NCBI GenBank assembly: GCA_045592785.1 | Contig: JAZNVL010000021.1 | Coordinates: 1-56,362, forward strand | Direction of reading: 5' to 3' | From: RGIG8244 sp045592785 | Lineage (GTDB): Bacteria > Verrucomicrobiota > Lentisphaeria > Victivallales > UBA1829 | DNA length: 56,362 nt | In this document: positions 34,572-43,231 of the stretch, piece by piece | Position numbering within the stretch: the first letter of the stretch is position 1 | Layout of the letters: each line of letters begins with the position of its first letter | Made by a program: the position numbers and the translations under genes | The notes under the pieces: generated by a model | Told to the model about the DNA's origin: nothing | Seen by the model: the letters and a program-made list of their open reading frames with translations, nothing else | Database searches by the model: none

Positions 34572-35864
34572 ATGAAGATGATTGACCGTACGTTCTTACA
34601 AATACAACAGCTGGGGGATTGTCAGATCCCCACGCCGCTCTCCGAAAAAGAAGTCCGTTTCGTTTCCGATGAGGAAGCCATCCTGCTGGAACGGGAATAC
34701 ACCAGACTTTCCGGCATTTACGAGAAAAACGGAAAGATCCCCGTATTCGAAGCCGCAGGTCCCCGCCGGATGATCTTTCACAACCCCCGGTGGAGCAAAG
34801 CTGCCATCCTCACTGCCGGCGGACTCTGTCCCGGGCTGAACTGCGTGATCAAAAGTCTTACCATCGCATTGAAGAGTTACGGTGTGCCCATGATCTACGG
34901 GATCCCATACGGTTACGCAGGGTTGAACCCGGACTGCGGATATCAGCCCATCATGCTGGATGAAAACACGGTGGACGGAATTCACGAACAGGGTGGTACC
35001 ATTCTCGGGTCTTCCCGCGGTGCCCAGGATCCCGTCAAGATGTTGGAAACGCTGGTCCGCATGGACATCAACATGCTTTTCTGTGTGGGCGGTGACGGTA
35101 CACTCCGCAGTGCCCATGCCATCGCCGAAGAAGCCGCGAAACGTCAACTCAATATCAGTATCGTGGGCATCCCCAAGACCATTGACAATGACATTGACTA
35201 CATGGACCGCACCTTCGGATTTGAAACGGCGGTGTACTCCACAAACTCCGTCATCATGGCTGCCCATAACGAAGCGAAAGGTGCTATGAACGGGGTTGGG
35301 CTGATCCATGTCATGGGCAGAGACAGCGGATTCATTGCCGCGTATGCCGCGTTGGCGAACACCCATATCAATTACTGTCTCATCCCGGAAGAACATTTCA
35401 ATCTGGAAGAAGGCGAACGCGCTCTGCTCCCCGCTCTGTTCGATCGTCTGAAACGCAGAAATCATGCCGTCATCATCGTGGCGGAAGGTGCCGGACAGGA
35501 TCTGATCACCGGCGAACGGGAAACGGATAAATCCGGGAACGTCCTGAACAAGAACATCGGACTTTTTCTGAAAGATAAGATCAAAGAATACGCCCGGAAC
35601 AACAATACGGAAGTCAGTATCAAATACTTCGACCCCACTTATCTCATCCGCGGGATCCCCGCCAACGGGACCGATGCCGTATTCTGTCATCTGCTGGCAC
35701 AGAACGCCGTTCACGCCGCAATGGCGGGAAGGACCGATATGGTCATCGGACACTGGAGTGACGCATTCACCCATGTGCCGATCCCCGTTGCCGTCAGCAA
35801 GCGGAAAAAGATCGACACAAACAGCACACTCTGGCGCAGCGTGTGCCTGGGCACCTGGAAATAA
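34572..35864 (+). CDS. pfkA: 6-phosphofructokinase, 430 aa
   Basis: Phosphorylates fructose 6-phosphate. The PFK core starts near residue 75 (AAILTAGGLCPGLN) with GGDGT at 173-177, PKTIDND at 201-207 (catalytic Asp there) and MGRDSGF. Gly after GGD points to ATP use, whereas the Lys in PKTIDND is a feature of pyrophosphate-type and trypanosome/plant-type ATP enzymes. With an N-terminal extension of about 70 residues this is the long-chain group. AGAAAGG before the start. Its stop directly abuts the stop of the convergent IMPase gene. Confidence 0.93.
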   Translation: MKMIDRTFLQIQQLGDCQIPTPLSEKEVRFVSDEEAILLEREYTRLSGIYEKNGKIPVFEAAGPRRMIFHNPRWSKAAILTAGGLCPGLNCVIKSLTIALKSYGVPMIYGIPYGYAGLNPDCGYQPIMLDENTVDGIHEQGGTILGSSRGAQDPVKMLETLVRMDINMLFCVGGDGTLRSAHAIAEEAAKRQLNISIVGIPKTIDNDIDYMDRTFGFETAVYSTNSVIMAAHNEAKGAMNGVGLIHVMGRDSGFIAAYAALANTHINYCLIPEEHFNLEEGERALLPALFDRLKRRNHAVIIVAEGAGQDLITGERETDKSGNVLNKNIGLFLKDKIKEYARNNNTEVSIKYFDPTYLIRGIPANGTDAVFCHLLAQNAVHAAMAGRTDMVIGHWSDAFTHVPIPVAVSKRKKIDTNSTLWRSVCLGTWK

Positions 35865-36653
35865 TTATTTCTGCAAACAACGGAAGTCGTGGAAGAAGGC
35901 CAGCATTTCCTTATGGATGATGCCGTTGGAGCATAAGATCCCTTTATTGGGATACGCATCGCCGCCGAAAAGGTCTGTGATTTCGCCGCCGGCTTCCAGC
36001 AGAATGAGTTCCCCTGCCGCAAAATCATAAGGTGCCAGGATCAGTTCCCAGTTGGCATCCAGAGAGCCACGGGCGGTCAGACAACAATCCAGAGCCGCTG
36101 AACCGTATTTCCGGATATCGGAGACCACCGGCGCGATCCGGCTGAAGAATTGCAGATTGTTTTCTTCTTTCCATTGCGCACGCAGACAGGCGAAGCCCGT
36201 TCCCACGATGCAATCCGCCAGTTTCCGGTTGCGGGAAACATGGATCTGCACCCCGTTCAGAAACGCACCTTTGCCTGCTTCCGCATAATACAGATCGTTG
36301 GTCACAGGCTGAAACACTGCCGCCGCCACCGGTTTCCCGTTCCGGTGAACACCGATGGAAACACACCAATTCGGCAGACCGTGAACAAACGATGCCGTGC
36401 CGTCGATGGGGTCGATGATGAAACAGTATTCCCGCTCCGTATGGGTCTTCCCGGTTTCTTCCCCGAAGATCCCGGCACCCGGATACCGTTTTTTGATCCG
36501 ATCCGTGATGTATTCCTCCACTTTCCGGTCACAGTCTGTGACCAGATCGAAGACGGTTCCTTTTTTATGTATCTGATCCGATTTGAGATGTTGGCTGTTT
36601 GCAAGTGCGATCAATCCGGCTTCCCGGGCGGTCTGTTTGATGAATTCGATCAT
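35865..36653 (-). CDS. inositol monophosphatase-family phosphatase, 262 aa
   Basis: Mg2+-dependent sugar/inositol phosphatase fold (SuhB type). Metal ligands in GEETG, the signature IDPIDGTASFVHGLPNW and the late PYDFAAGELILLEAGG (the usual Trp of WD is replaced by Tyr). Its start overlaps the stop of the DUF3047 gene by ATGA (36650-36653). Last gene of the aspS transcript. Substrate unproven: myo-inositol-1-P, or another sugar phosphate. Confidence 0.9.
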   Translation of the reverse strand: MIEFIKQTAREAGLIALANSQHLKSDQIHKKGTVFDLVTDCDRKVEEYITDRIKKRYPGAGIFGEETGKTHTEREYCFIIDPIDGTASFVHGLPNWCVSIGVHRNGKPVAAAVFQPVTNDLYYAEAGKGAFLNGVQIHVSRNRKLADCIVGTGFACLRAQWKEENNLQFFSRIAPVVSDIRKYGSAALDCCLTARGSLDANWELILAPYDFAAGELILLEAGGEITDLFGGDAYPNKGILCSNGIIHKEMLAFFHDFRCLQK

Positions 36654-37360
36654 GGGGAGACTCCTTTGCTGTTATTTTTTGTATCTTCGAGAAATTCAAT
36701 GTAATCCAGTTCAACGGATGCCCGTGTGCCTGTGTATTGACTGTTGACCGAGATCGTCAATGCCAATTCCTCCGGGACTTTCCCCAGTTTTTTCGTCAGG
36801 TCATCACGCAGATCCCGTTCCTCCACATACCATACACCACATCCATCTGTTTTGTTGCGGATGGTGTACCAATACGTCGTCACAACTTTATTGTAAACGG
36901 AAACGCCTTCCGAGCCCTTCGGTGTTTCCGTCTGCCAGGTATAAGAAATGCTTTTCTGTGTCAGTCGTCCGGTCCCGATGTAAATCGCCAACGCCTGATC
37001 GTCTTTCTCCCGGATCCGGGCATCGGCTCCGGCAGGCAATGTATGGACACGCCACCGCCAGCGGATCACGGGATATTTATTCAAATCGATTTTCGATATA
37101 TCATACATCAATACGCCGGATCCTTTTTCCGCGACGATATGAAGTACCTGATCGCCGCTTTCCGGATCATGTACCAAGGTATAGCGCGGGGCAGGGGTGA
37201 CGAATTTTCCGCGATAGGTCCAGGAGTCCGGACGTCCTTTCCAATTCAATTTTTCCTGACGGAAATCCAATCGGATTCCTTTTCGCGGGACATCACCCGC
37301 CGCAAAAGAAACAAGCGGGATACAGAAAAGAATTGCAAGAAAACAGTGTTTTATCATCAT
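36650..37360 (-). CDS. DUF3047 domain secreted protein, 236 aa
   Basis: Signal peptide (MMIKHCFLAILFCIPLVSFA) followed by a single beta-rich DUF3047 domain: RLDFRQEKLNWKG, VIRWRWRVHTLPAGADAR, DDQALAIYIG and SYTWQTETPKGSE are the family blocks. Periplasmic, role unknown. It is translationally coupled at both ends: its ATG overlaps the transglycosylase stop (37357-37360) and its stop overlaps the IMPase start. Confidence 0.85.
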   Translation of the reverse strand: MMIKHCFLAILFCIPLVSFAAGDVPRKGIRLDFRQEKLNWKGRPDSWTYRGKFVTPAPRYTLVHDPESGDQVLHIVAEKGSGVLMYDISKIDLNKYPVIRWRWRVHTLPAGADARIREKDDQALAIYIGTGRLTQKSISYTWQTETPKGSEGVSVYNKVVTTYWYTIRNKTDGCGVWYVEERDLRDDLTKKLGKVPEELALTISVNSQYTGTRASVELDYIEFLEDTKNNSKGVSP

Positions 37361-38001
37361 CGCATTCCTTTCTCCGGGGATGTTTTCCGGAATTCCCGGG
37401 CGTATTCCTGTCGTTTGTTCAGGATCTTGCTGACATAACCGGACGTGGAATCGATCTTGATCCTGCCTTTCATGGAGCCGGATGGCTTTTCCGGTTTCCA
37501 GGCATCCGCCCGTTGAAATCCTGCGTTGTACTCACACAAGGCGAGTGTTTCACATTCCCGGTATTCCCGCCAACGCCGGAGCGCACGGCCGAGATACCAG
37601 GATCCGATCTCAATATTCAGTTCCGGATCCGCAAGTGCGCCATTGGATGGTTGTTTCCGGCGATGAGCTTTTGCCCAGTCTGCCGCTGCAAACTTCGGCA
37701 TGATCTGCATTAAGCCGATCTCGCCCTTGCTGCCGATCGTATCCGGTTCAAATTTGCTTTCCTGCCAGATCACCGCTTTCAGAAGGGCAGGGTCTACACC
37801 ATTGCGGGATGCCGCTTTCAGAATCAAGGCATCGTATGCCTCGTAACGGTTGTATCGGTCGATCACGGCATTGGCTCCCTTCCAGAGCAATGCCGCAAGG
37901 CAGACAGCCGGAATACAGAAGAACAGGAGCATTGCCGCCGCCTGAGCCGAACTCAAACGGCGGGGCATACGTTCATATTTCGTCCGACGGGCCGCTGCCA
38001 T
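37357..38001 (-). CDS. lytic transglycosylase (SLT domain), 214 aa
   Basis: Peptidoglycan-cleaving enzyme anchored by an N-terminal helix (about residues 19-42). Catalytic Glu in VIWQESKF, then GEIGLMQIMP, DWAKAHRRK and CEYNAGF. It starts 12 bases after the aspS stop, without an evident ribosome site; an internal start at 37968 (MPRRLSS) is an alternative. Paralog of the gene at 33956 on the opposite strand. Confidence 0.87.
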   Translation of the reverse strand: MAAARRTKYERMPRRLSSAQAAAMLLFFCIPAVCLAALLWKGANAVIDRYNRYEAYDALILKAASRNGVDPALLKAVIWQESKFEPDTIGSKGEIGLMQIMPKFAAADWAKAHRRKQPSNGALADPELNIEIGSWYLGRALRRWREYRECETLALCEYNAGFQRADAWKPEKPSGSMKGRIKIDSTSGYVSKILNKRQEYAREFRKTSPEKGMR

Positions 38002-38013
38002 GATGATTCATCA

Positions 38014-39903
38014 TCAGACCGTGGGTTCGGTCCCGGCAGCTGCATCTGCTGCAGCCTGTGCCGCGGCTTCCGCCTGACGCACTTTTTCCGCACGTTCGTA
38101 CAGTTCTTTGTACGTTTCTTCGTAACGGAGTTCGGCGGGCAGGGGAATAACACGCAGTTCGCGGAGCTGTTTCATATCCACATTGGCGGGCGCATTCATC
38201 ATCAGGTCCTGTGCCTGCTGATTGAAGGGGAACGCGATCACTTCACGGATGTTGGGTTCATCCGCAAGCAGCATTGCCATACGGTCCACACCGGGAGCGA
38301 TACCGCCGTGCGGGGGCGCACCCAGTTTGAATGCATGCATCATGCCGCCGAATTTATCATCCACCGTTTCCCGGGTGTAACCGGCGATCTCAAATGCTTT
38401 ATACATGATCTCCGGACGATGATTACGGATCGCACCGGAAGAAAGTTCGATCCCGTTGCAAACGATGTCATACTGATACGCCAGAATATCAAGCGGATCT
38501 TTGTTGAGCAGCGCATCCATACCGCCCTGGGGCATGGAGAACGGATTGTGACTGAAGATGATCTGGTTCGTTTCCGGATCCTTTTCGAACATGGGGAAGT
38601 CCACGATCCAGCAGAACTTGAACACGTTTTTGTCGATGAGGTCAAGGGTATCCGCAAAACGGGTCAGCACCTTGCCGCCGATCTGGTTCGCCATATCGGT
38701 CTTATCCGCAATGAAGAACAGCGCATCGCCGTTTTCCACGCCGGAGACTTCGATCAGTTTCGCGATCTCTTCTTCCGTCATGAACTTGGCGATCGGACCT
38801 TTTCGTTCGCCTTCCTTCGACCAGGTGATGTAACCCAGACCCTTGGAACCACATTCTTTCGCAAACGCTTCCATCTTGTCGTACCAGGTACGGGGCTGCA
38901 CGCCCACAACACCGGGGACACGGATCCCTTTCACGGAACCGCCGTTGGCAACCGTTGCGGCAAATGCCTTGAACCCGGAATTGGCAAAGAGATCGGAAAG
39001 ATCGATCATGAACAGCGGATTCCGCAGGTCCGGCTTGTCGCTGCCGTATTTGTTCATGGCTTCGCGGAACGGGATCCGGGTGAAGGGAGCCTGGTCCACT
39101 TTCTTCGTCGTGAATTTCGGGAAGATATCCATCAGCAGAGATTCGATTACCGCAAACACATCTTCCTGGGTCGCAAAACTCATTTCAACGTCAAGCTGAT
39201 AGAACTCGCCCGGGGAACGGTCCGCACGCGCATCTTCGTCACGGAAACAGGGCGCGATCTGGAAATAACGGTCAAAGCCGGCAACCATCAACAGCTGTTT
39301 GAACTGCTGCGGTGCCTGGGGCAGGGCGTAGAACTGTCCGGGATGAACACGGGAGGGAACCAGATAGTCACGGGCTCCTTCCGGAGAACTGCTTGTCAGG
39401 ATCGGGGTCTGGAATTCGTTGAACCCGAGATCCCACATCTTCTGGCGGATCGCCTGGATCAGACGGGAACGCATCATGATGTTGTCATGCAGTTTATCTC
39501 TGCGCAGGTCAAGGAAACGGTATTTCAAACGCAGTGCTTCCGGTGCGCCTTCATCTTTTACGATCTGGAACGGAATCACTTCGGTTTCCCCGAGGACTTC
39601 CATCGCTTCTGCCGCGATTTCGATTTCACCGGTTGCCAGTTTCGGGTTCACGGTCTCCGGCGCACGGGCGATCACATGTCCCGTGAAGCACAGAACCGTT
39701 TCCGGACGCCACCGGTCCAGTTCCTGATAGAAATCCATCTTCGGGTCGATCACGATCTGGGTCTTCCCGTAATGGTCGCGAAGGTCAATAAAAATAACGC
39801 CGCCATGGTCGCGGACACTGTTGATCCATCCGGAGACCCGGACTTCTTTTCCAACGTCAGACTTGCGCAATTCGCCGCAAGTATGTGTTCTGAACTGATG
39901 CAT
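38014..39903 (-). CDS. aspS: aspartyl-tRNA synthetase, 629 aa
   Basis: Class II synthetase of the bacterial AspRS type, with an N-terminal OB-fold (RTHTCGELRKSDVGKEVRVSGW), motif 1 region with FLDLRRD, motif 2 CFRDEDARADRSPGEFYQLD, the large bacterial GAD insertion and motif 3 near GGIAPGVDRMAML. The C-terminus has an Ala/Glu-rich extension of about 30 residues beyond the usual end. Whether it is discriminating or also charges tRNA-Asn cannot be read by eye. It leads an operon with a transglycosylase, DUF3047 and IMPase genes. GAGAGG precedes the start. Confidence 0.97.
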   Translation of the reverse strand: MHQFRTHTCGELRKSDVGKEVRVSGWINSVRDHGGVIFIDLRDHYGKTQIVIDPKMDFYQELDRWRPETVLCFTGHVIARAPETVNPKLATGEIEIAAEAMEVLGETEVIPFQIVKDEGAPEALRLKYRFLDLRRDKLHDNIMMRSRLIQAIRQKMWDLGFNEFQTPILTSSSPEGARDYLVPSRVHPGQFYALPQAPQQFKQLLMVAGFDRYFQIAPCFRDEDARADRSPGEFYQLDVEMSFATQEDVFAVIESLLMDIFPKFTTKKVDQAPFTRIPFREAMNKYGSDKPDLRNPLFMIDLSDLFANSGFKAFAATVANGGSVKGIRVPGVVGVQPRTWYDKMEAFAKECGSKGLGYITWSKEGERKGPIAKFMTEEEIAKLIEVSGVENGDALFFIADKTDMANQIGGKVLTRFADTLDLIDKNVFKFCWIVDFPMFEKDPETNQIIFSHNPFSMPQGGMDALLNKDPLDILAYQYDIVCNGIELSSGAIRNHRPEIMYKAFEIAGYTRETVDDKFGGMMHAFKLGAPPHGGIAPGVDRMAMLLADEPNIREVIAFPFNQQAQDLMMNAPANVDMKQLRELRVIPLPAELRYEETYKELYERAEKVRQAEAAAQAAADAAAGTEPTV

Positions 39904-39948
39904 ATTTGCCTCTCATTATGTAATGGTTGATAATTTTTATATTTATAT

Positions 39949-39977
39949 AATATAGCACACTTTCCCCCGCTCTGCAA
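39949..39977 (-). promoter_or_regulatory. promoter for aspS operon
   Basis: Minus strand: TTGCAG (39977-39972), 17 bases ending TGC, TATATT (39954-39949), about 46 bases before the start. Confidence 0.65.
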
Positions 39978-40002
39978 CCGCAAAATCAAAAAAGTGCAAA
40001 GA

Positions 40003-41010
40003 TTATTCCGTTTTTTTCAGCTTGCGTTCCACCTGGTCCGGGTATTTCTCAAGAAATTCCCAGTAACGATCCGACGGCCCCTGCCGGATACCATCCAGAA
40101 GGACACCGAACGCATCCCATCCCATCAGCGTGGAAACCGAGGCGCGGAGCGCAGAGGGGAACCCGCGCCCGCGAAGATATTCCAATACCGTCTTGCGGCA
40201 AACACGGAACCCGAGATCATGTCCGTAAAATTCGATCATAGAGCGCACATGATGTTCCAGCTGTTCTGTAAATTCCTCCACCGTCGGCGGTTCTCCGCCC
40301 GATACTTCCCGGAAGATCCAGGGATTACCCAACGCTCCGCGGGCGATCATCAGTCGTTCACAGCCCGTCTCCGTCAACAACGGCTGACAACTCGCCGGAG
40401 TCAATCCGCCGCCATTGGCGATCACCGGGATCCGCAACGATTCCCGCACCGCACGGATCACATCGTAATACACCGGGCCCGAATAAAAGGTCCGCATGAT
40501 GCGTCCGTGGAGTGTCAATGCCGCGATCCCTGTGGATTCCAGTTGTTTACAGAACGCGACCGTGGGCGCCGGATCCTGTTCCGAATGGATCCGGGTCTTC
40601 ACTGTCACCGGGATCTTCGAGTGTTTCACCAGAAGTTCCACCACTTTCACGGCTTCATCCGGATGTTTCAATGCAAAGGTGATCCCTTCTTCCTTTTTTG
40701 CTACTTTCGGCGCCGGACACCCCAAATTGAAGTCCAGAACGTCAAAGTGCATGTCATTGATGATATGTGTGGCACGTTCCAGTGTGACGGGATCCGAGCC
40801 CACCAGTTGCACGCCGAGGAAATCTTCCTTCTCCCCGCGCCGGGCAAGATATAACGTTTTCGGCGAACCGAAAACAAGGGAACCGGCATCGATCATTTCC
40901 GTAAACGCATAACGGCATCCGTATTTACGGCACGCCATACGCATGGGCAGATCGGAAAGTCCGGCTATGGGCGCAAGTAAATACGCGCCGGGAGGATATA
41001 ATTCCGCCAT
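40003..41010 (-). CDS. tRNA-dihydrouridine synthase, 335 aa
   Basis: FMN enzyme that reduces uridines in tRNA D-loops. N-terminal LLAPIAGLSDLPMRMACRKYG, catalytic Cys in NLGCPAPK (about residue 98), LHGR and the FMN phosphate-binding IARGALGNPWIF are all present. Length typical of DusB. Its ATG overlaps the stop of the ketoacyl-synthase gene (41010-41012), so the two are coupled. Confidence 0.94.
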   Translation of the reverse strand: MAELYPPGAYLLAPIAGLSDLPMRMACRKYGCRYAFTEMIDAGSLVFGSPKTLYLARRGEKEDFLGVQLVGSDPVTLERATHIINDMHFDVLDFNLGCPAPKVAKKEEGITFALKHPDEAVKVVELLVKHSKIPVTVKTRIHSEQDPAPTVAFCKQLESTGIAALTLHGRIMRTFYSGPVYYDVIRAVRESLRIPVIANGGGLTPASCQPLLTETGCERLMIARGALGNPWIFREVSGGEPPTVEEFTEQLEHHVRSMIEFYGHDLGFRVCRKTVLEYLRGRGFPSALRASVSTLMGWDAFGVLLDGIRQGPSDRYWEFLEKYPDQVERKLKKTE

Positions 41011-42239
41011 CAGTCGTATTTCGAGATCACAAGAGAGGCGTTCGCTCCGCCGAATCCGAAGCTGTTGCTTATTGCATGACGGAATTGTTTTTCACGGGGT
41101 TCACGCACCAGATCCGCCCACAGGAACGCATCTTCCGGTTCATTCAGATTCGCCGTCGCGGAAATAAAGGAATGTTCCAGCATCATCGTACAGAAGATCG
41201 CTTCCAGTGCGCCTGCCGCTCCGATCGTGTGACCTGTCACCGATTTCGTGCTGTTGATCGCAACCGGAGCATCCCCGAAGACATTCCGGATCGCATCCAT
41301 TTCCACCGGGTCACCGATACCCGTACTGGTCCCGTGGGTGTTGATATAACCGATATCCGCCGGATCCAGTTTTGCATTCCGTAACGCATTCGCCATCACA
41401 GCCTGACTTGCGGTCACGTTGGGGACCACCATATCCGAGGCGTTGCTGTTGGCGGCATATCCCGTCACCACACCATGGATCACAGCACCGCGTTTCTTCG
41501 CATGTTCTTCGCTTTCCAGAATCACGATCCCGGCACCTTCCGCAATCACAAATCCATCACGGGTCTTGTCGAACGGACGGCTCGCTTTATCCGGTGTATC
41601 GTTGTAACTGTGGGAGAGCGCGCGCATGGCATTAAATCCCAACGCCTGCTGCCAGGAAACTTCTTCCGAGCCGCCGACCATCACGATATCATACTCTCCG
41701 GACTGGATCAGACGGGATCCGGCGATGATCGCCATGGCTCCGCTGGTACAGGCACAGCTGATGTCATAATTTTCGCCCTGTATACCATATACAAGGGAAA
41801 GACTGGAAACCGCGGAAGAGGGCATCACACGGGGGACGCTGAATGCCGATACTCGCCGCAGGTTCCGGAGTTTTTCATAATTGGCAACAGAACCGCACAC
41901 TTCGCCGTACGCACTGCCTGCGCAGCCATTGATGACTGCCATCCGGTCGCCGGGAAGTGTTTCCATCGTATATCCGGCTTCGGTGATCGCCTCATACGCG
42001 GCGGCAACCGCCATCTGCGCGTTGGCGGGCATGAAACGGAGTTGTTTCCGGTCGAATGCGGGACAATCTTCGGGGATATTGACTTTTCCAGCGATCCGGC
42101 TGTCCAATCCCATTTCAGCCCATTCCGGCATAGCGACGATCCCGCTTTTTGTGGTCTTGAGACTCTGCAGATTTTCGGCGAGACCATTCCCGATAGGAGT
42201 TATCAAACCGCGTCCGGTGATCACAACTTTACGACTCAT
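41010..42239 (-). CDS. beta-ketoacyl-ACP synthase (FabF/FabB type), 409 aa
   Basis: Condensing enzyme of fatty acid synthesis. Nucleophile Cys164 in CACTSGAMA, His in THGTSTGIGD and in KSVTGHTIGAAGALEAI complete the Cys-His-His triad. N-terminal VVITGRGLITPIGN is typical. Start 42239 corresponds to the family start; the frame is open 34 codons further upstream through an intergenic palindrome. No acpP or other fab genes are nearby, so a role in a special lipid or polyketide cannot be excluded. Confidence 0.92.
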   Translation of the reverse strand: MSRKVVITGRGLITPIGNGLAENLQSLKTTKSGIVAMPEWAEMGLDSRIAGKVNIPEDCPAFDRKQLRFMPANAQMAVAAAYEAITEAGYTMETLPGDRMAVINGCAGSAYGEVCGSVANYEKLRNLRRVSAFSVPRVMPSSAVSSLSLVYGIQGENYDISCACTSGAMAIIAGSRLIQSGEYDIVMVGGSEEVSWQQALGFNAMRALSHSYNDTPDKASRPFDKTRDGFVIAEGAGIVILESEEHAKKRGAVIHGVVTGYAANSNASDMVVPNVTASQAVMANALRNAKLDPADIGYINTHGTSTGIGDPVEMDAIRNVFGDAPVAINSTKSVTGHTIGAAGALEAIFCTMMLEHSFISATANLNEPEDAFLWADLVREPREKQFRHAISNSFGFGGANASLVISKYD

Positions 42240-42276
42240 AAAAATACCCCGTGTTATATTATACATCATCTGACGA

Positions 42277-42293
42277 TCCCGGAACGACCGGGA
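42277..42293. promoter_or_regulatory. GC-rich palindrome upstream of ketoacyl synthase
   Basis: TCCCGG, five bases, CCGGGA: a perfect 6-bp inverted repeat about 40 bases before the start, close to where a -35 box would lie relative to TATAAT at 42265-42260. Candidate operator. Confidence 0.4.
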
Positions 42294-42413
42294 ACTGTTA
42301 CTGTTATCGTGGTACAATACTCTCTGCTGTGGATTTTTCAAGTCACGGAACCCATATTTTCTTAATGAAATCGAAAAAAAGGCAAAAAAAACGCAAAAAA
42401 TTCACTTTCTGAC

Positions 42414-42441
42414 TTGAAATTTCCGATTTTGGCTGTAATTT
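42414..42441 (+). promoter_or_regulatory. promoter for tRNA-Ser
   Basis: TTGAAA (42414-42419), 16 bases, TAATTT (42436-42441), 26 bases before the tRNA 5' end. Confidence 0.5.
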
Positions 42442-42467
42442 ACCACATGCTTTGACAAATTGTATCC

Positions 42468-42559
42468 GGAGAGATGCCTGAGTGGCCGAAAGGAACGGTT
42501 TGCTAAACCGTCGTACGGTTAATACCGTACCGCGGGTTCGAATCCCGCTCTCTCCGCCA
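42468..42559 (+). tRNA. tRNA-Ser (anticodon GCU)
   Basis: Acceptor stem GGAGAGA / TCTCTCC, discriminator G, encoded CCA (42557-42559). Anticodon stem ACGGT/ACCGT encloses the loop with GCT at 42502-42504, reading AGC/AGU. A long variable arm (GTACGG...CCGTAC) is the serine type II hallmark. T-arm GCGGGTTCGAATCCCGC is perfect. It marks the left edge of an AT-rich accessory stretch. Confidence 0.97.
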
Positions 42560-42585
42560 TTTTTTTGCCCAAAAAAATTGCGAAC

Positions 42586-42826
42586 GAAGACGCAAGTCTT
42601 CTCTTCACGCGGCGACAGCCGCTCTTCACTCAAAAAACGAAGTTTTTTCTTCACATCTTCACCAAACTCCAGAGAAGCCTTGCTTGTGAAGTCGTTTCAT
42701 TCCGCTATCGCTCCATTTCACTTGTGAAGAGGTCAGCTTACGCTGCCCGTGAAGTTTGCTCCCTACGGGAGTAAGGATGGTGTAGTTTTTTTTTACTGCG
42801 CTTCGCTTACACGGCGGCAAGCCGCC
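42586..42826 (+). repeat. hairpin array with CTTCAC/GTGAAG repeats (possible structured RNA)
   Basis: Non-coding stretch of about 240 bases composed of short perfect hairpins: GAAGAC-GCAA-GTCTTC (42586-42601), GCGGC-GACA-GCCGC (42609-42622), AAAAAAC-GAA-GTTTTTT (42632-42648), AAGC-CTT-GCTT (42675-42685), CAGC-TTAC-GCTG (42734-42744), CTCCC-TAC-GGGAG (42759-42771) and GGCGG-CAAG-CCGCC (42813-42826). Between them lie CTTCAC at 42603, 42624, 42649 and 42657, and then the reverse form GTGAAG at 42686, 42724 and 42749. The left and right halves are therefore mutually complementary and could nest into one branched fold. The last hairpin plus following T-run looks like a terminator. It lies directly before the S23 gene. 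Confidence 0.7.
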
Positions 42827-42854
42827 TTGATTTTTCTTTTTGCGGTGATATATT
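42827..42854 (+). promoter_or_regulatory. promoter for S23 gene
   Basis: TTGATT (42827-42832), 16 bases, TATATT (42849-42854), 24 bases before the start at 42878. The -35 box lies in the T-rich tail of the last array hairpin. The segment 42825-42855 is almost identical to 46349-46379. Confidence 0.65.
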
Positions 42855-42877
42855 ACTTTACAGAAGGAGATCATCTT

Positions 42878-43231
42878 ATGGCTGAAAGCAAATTGCGTAC
42901 ACTATCTGTTGATTTTGCGGTACAAATTCTGAATTTGGTTAAAGTGTTGAAAAGTCAGCACGAAACGATCGTTGCCAATCAAATCGTCAGAGCCGGAACC
43001 AGTATCGGAGCAAATATCCACGAAGCGCAATACGCTCACGGTAAAGCAGATTTTGTCGCCAAACTGCAAATCGCCCTCAAAGAAGCCAACGAAACAAATT
43101 ACTGGCTGGAACTTTTACTGAAGACAAATTATATTGACGAAACAAAATATCAGGAACTTGATACAGCTTGTTCTCAAATCCGGGTAATGCTGATCAAATC
43201 CATCAATACAGCAAAAGGCGATGAAAAATGA
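42878..43231 (+). CDS. four-helix-bundle protein, 23S rRNA intervening-sequence (S23/IVP) family, 117 aa
   Basis: Small all-helical protein of the S23/IVP family, found inside 23S rRNA intervening sequences of Leptospira and others and also free-standing; the retroelement protein Avd has the same fold. Family blocks: LSVDFAVQILNLVKVLK, the diagnostic QIVRAGTSIGANIHEAQYAHGKADFVAKLQIALKEANETNYWLELL and a final helix. GAAGGAGA sets the start; the open frame extends upstream only through the hairpin array. Basic surface residues fit RNA binding (inference). Overlaps the next gene by ATGA. Confidence 0.93.
   Translation: MAESKLRTLSVDFAVQILNLVKVLKSQHETIVANQIVRAGTSIGANIHEAQYAHGKADFVAKLQIALKEANETNYWLELLLKTNYIDETKYQELDTACSQIRVMLIKSINTAKGDEK

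Noticed and set aside
42468..42559. tRNA-Ser as a classical integrase attachment site
   Set aside because: No second copy of the tRNA 3' end was seen downstream and no integrase gene is present, so only the position is suggestive.
42603..42754. CTTCAC repeats as a CRISPR array
   Set aside because: Units are only 6 bases, spacing is irregular (8 to 38 bases), orientation switches in the middle, and there are no cas genes.
42878..43231. S23 gene as part of a true 23S rRNA intervening sequence
   Set aside because: No rRNA sequence flanks it in this window.
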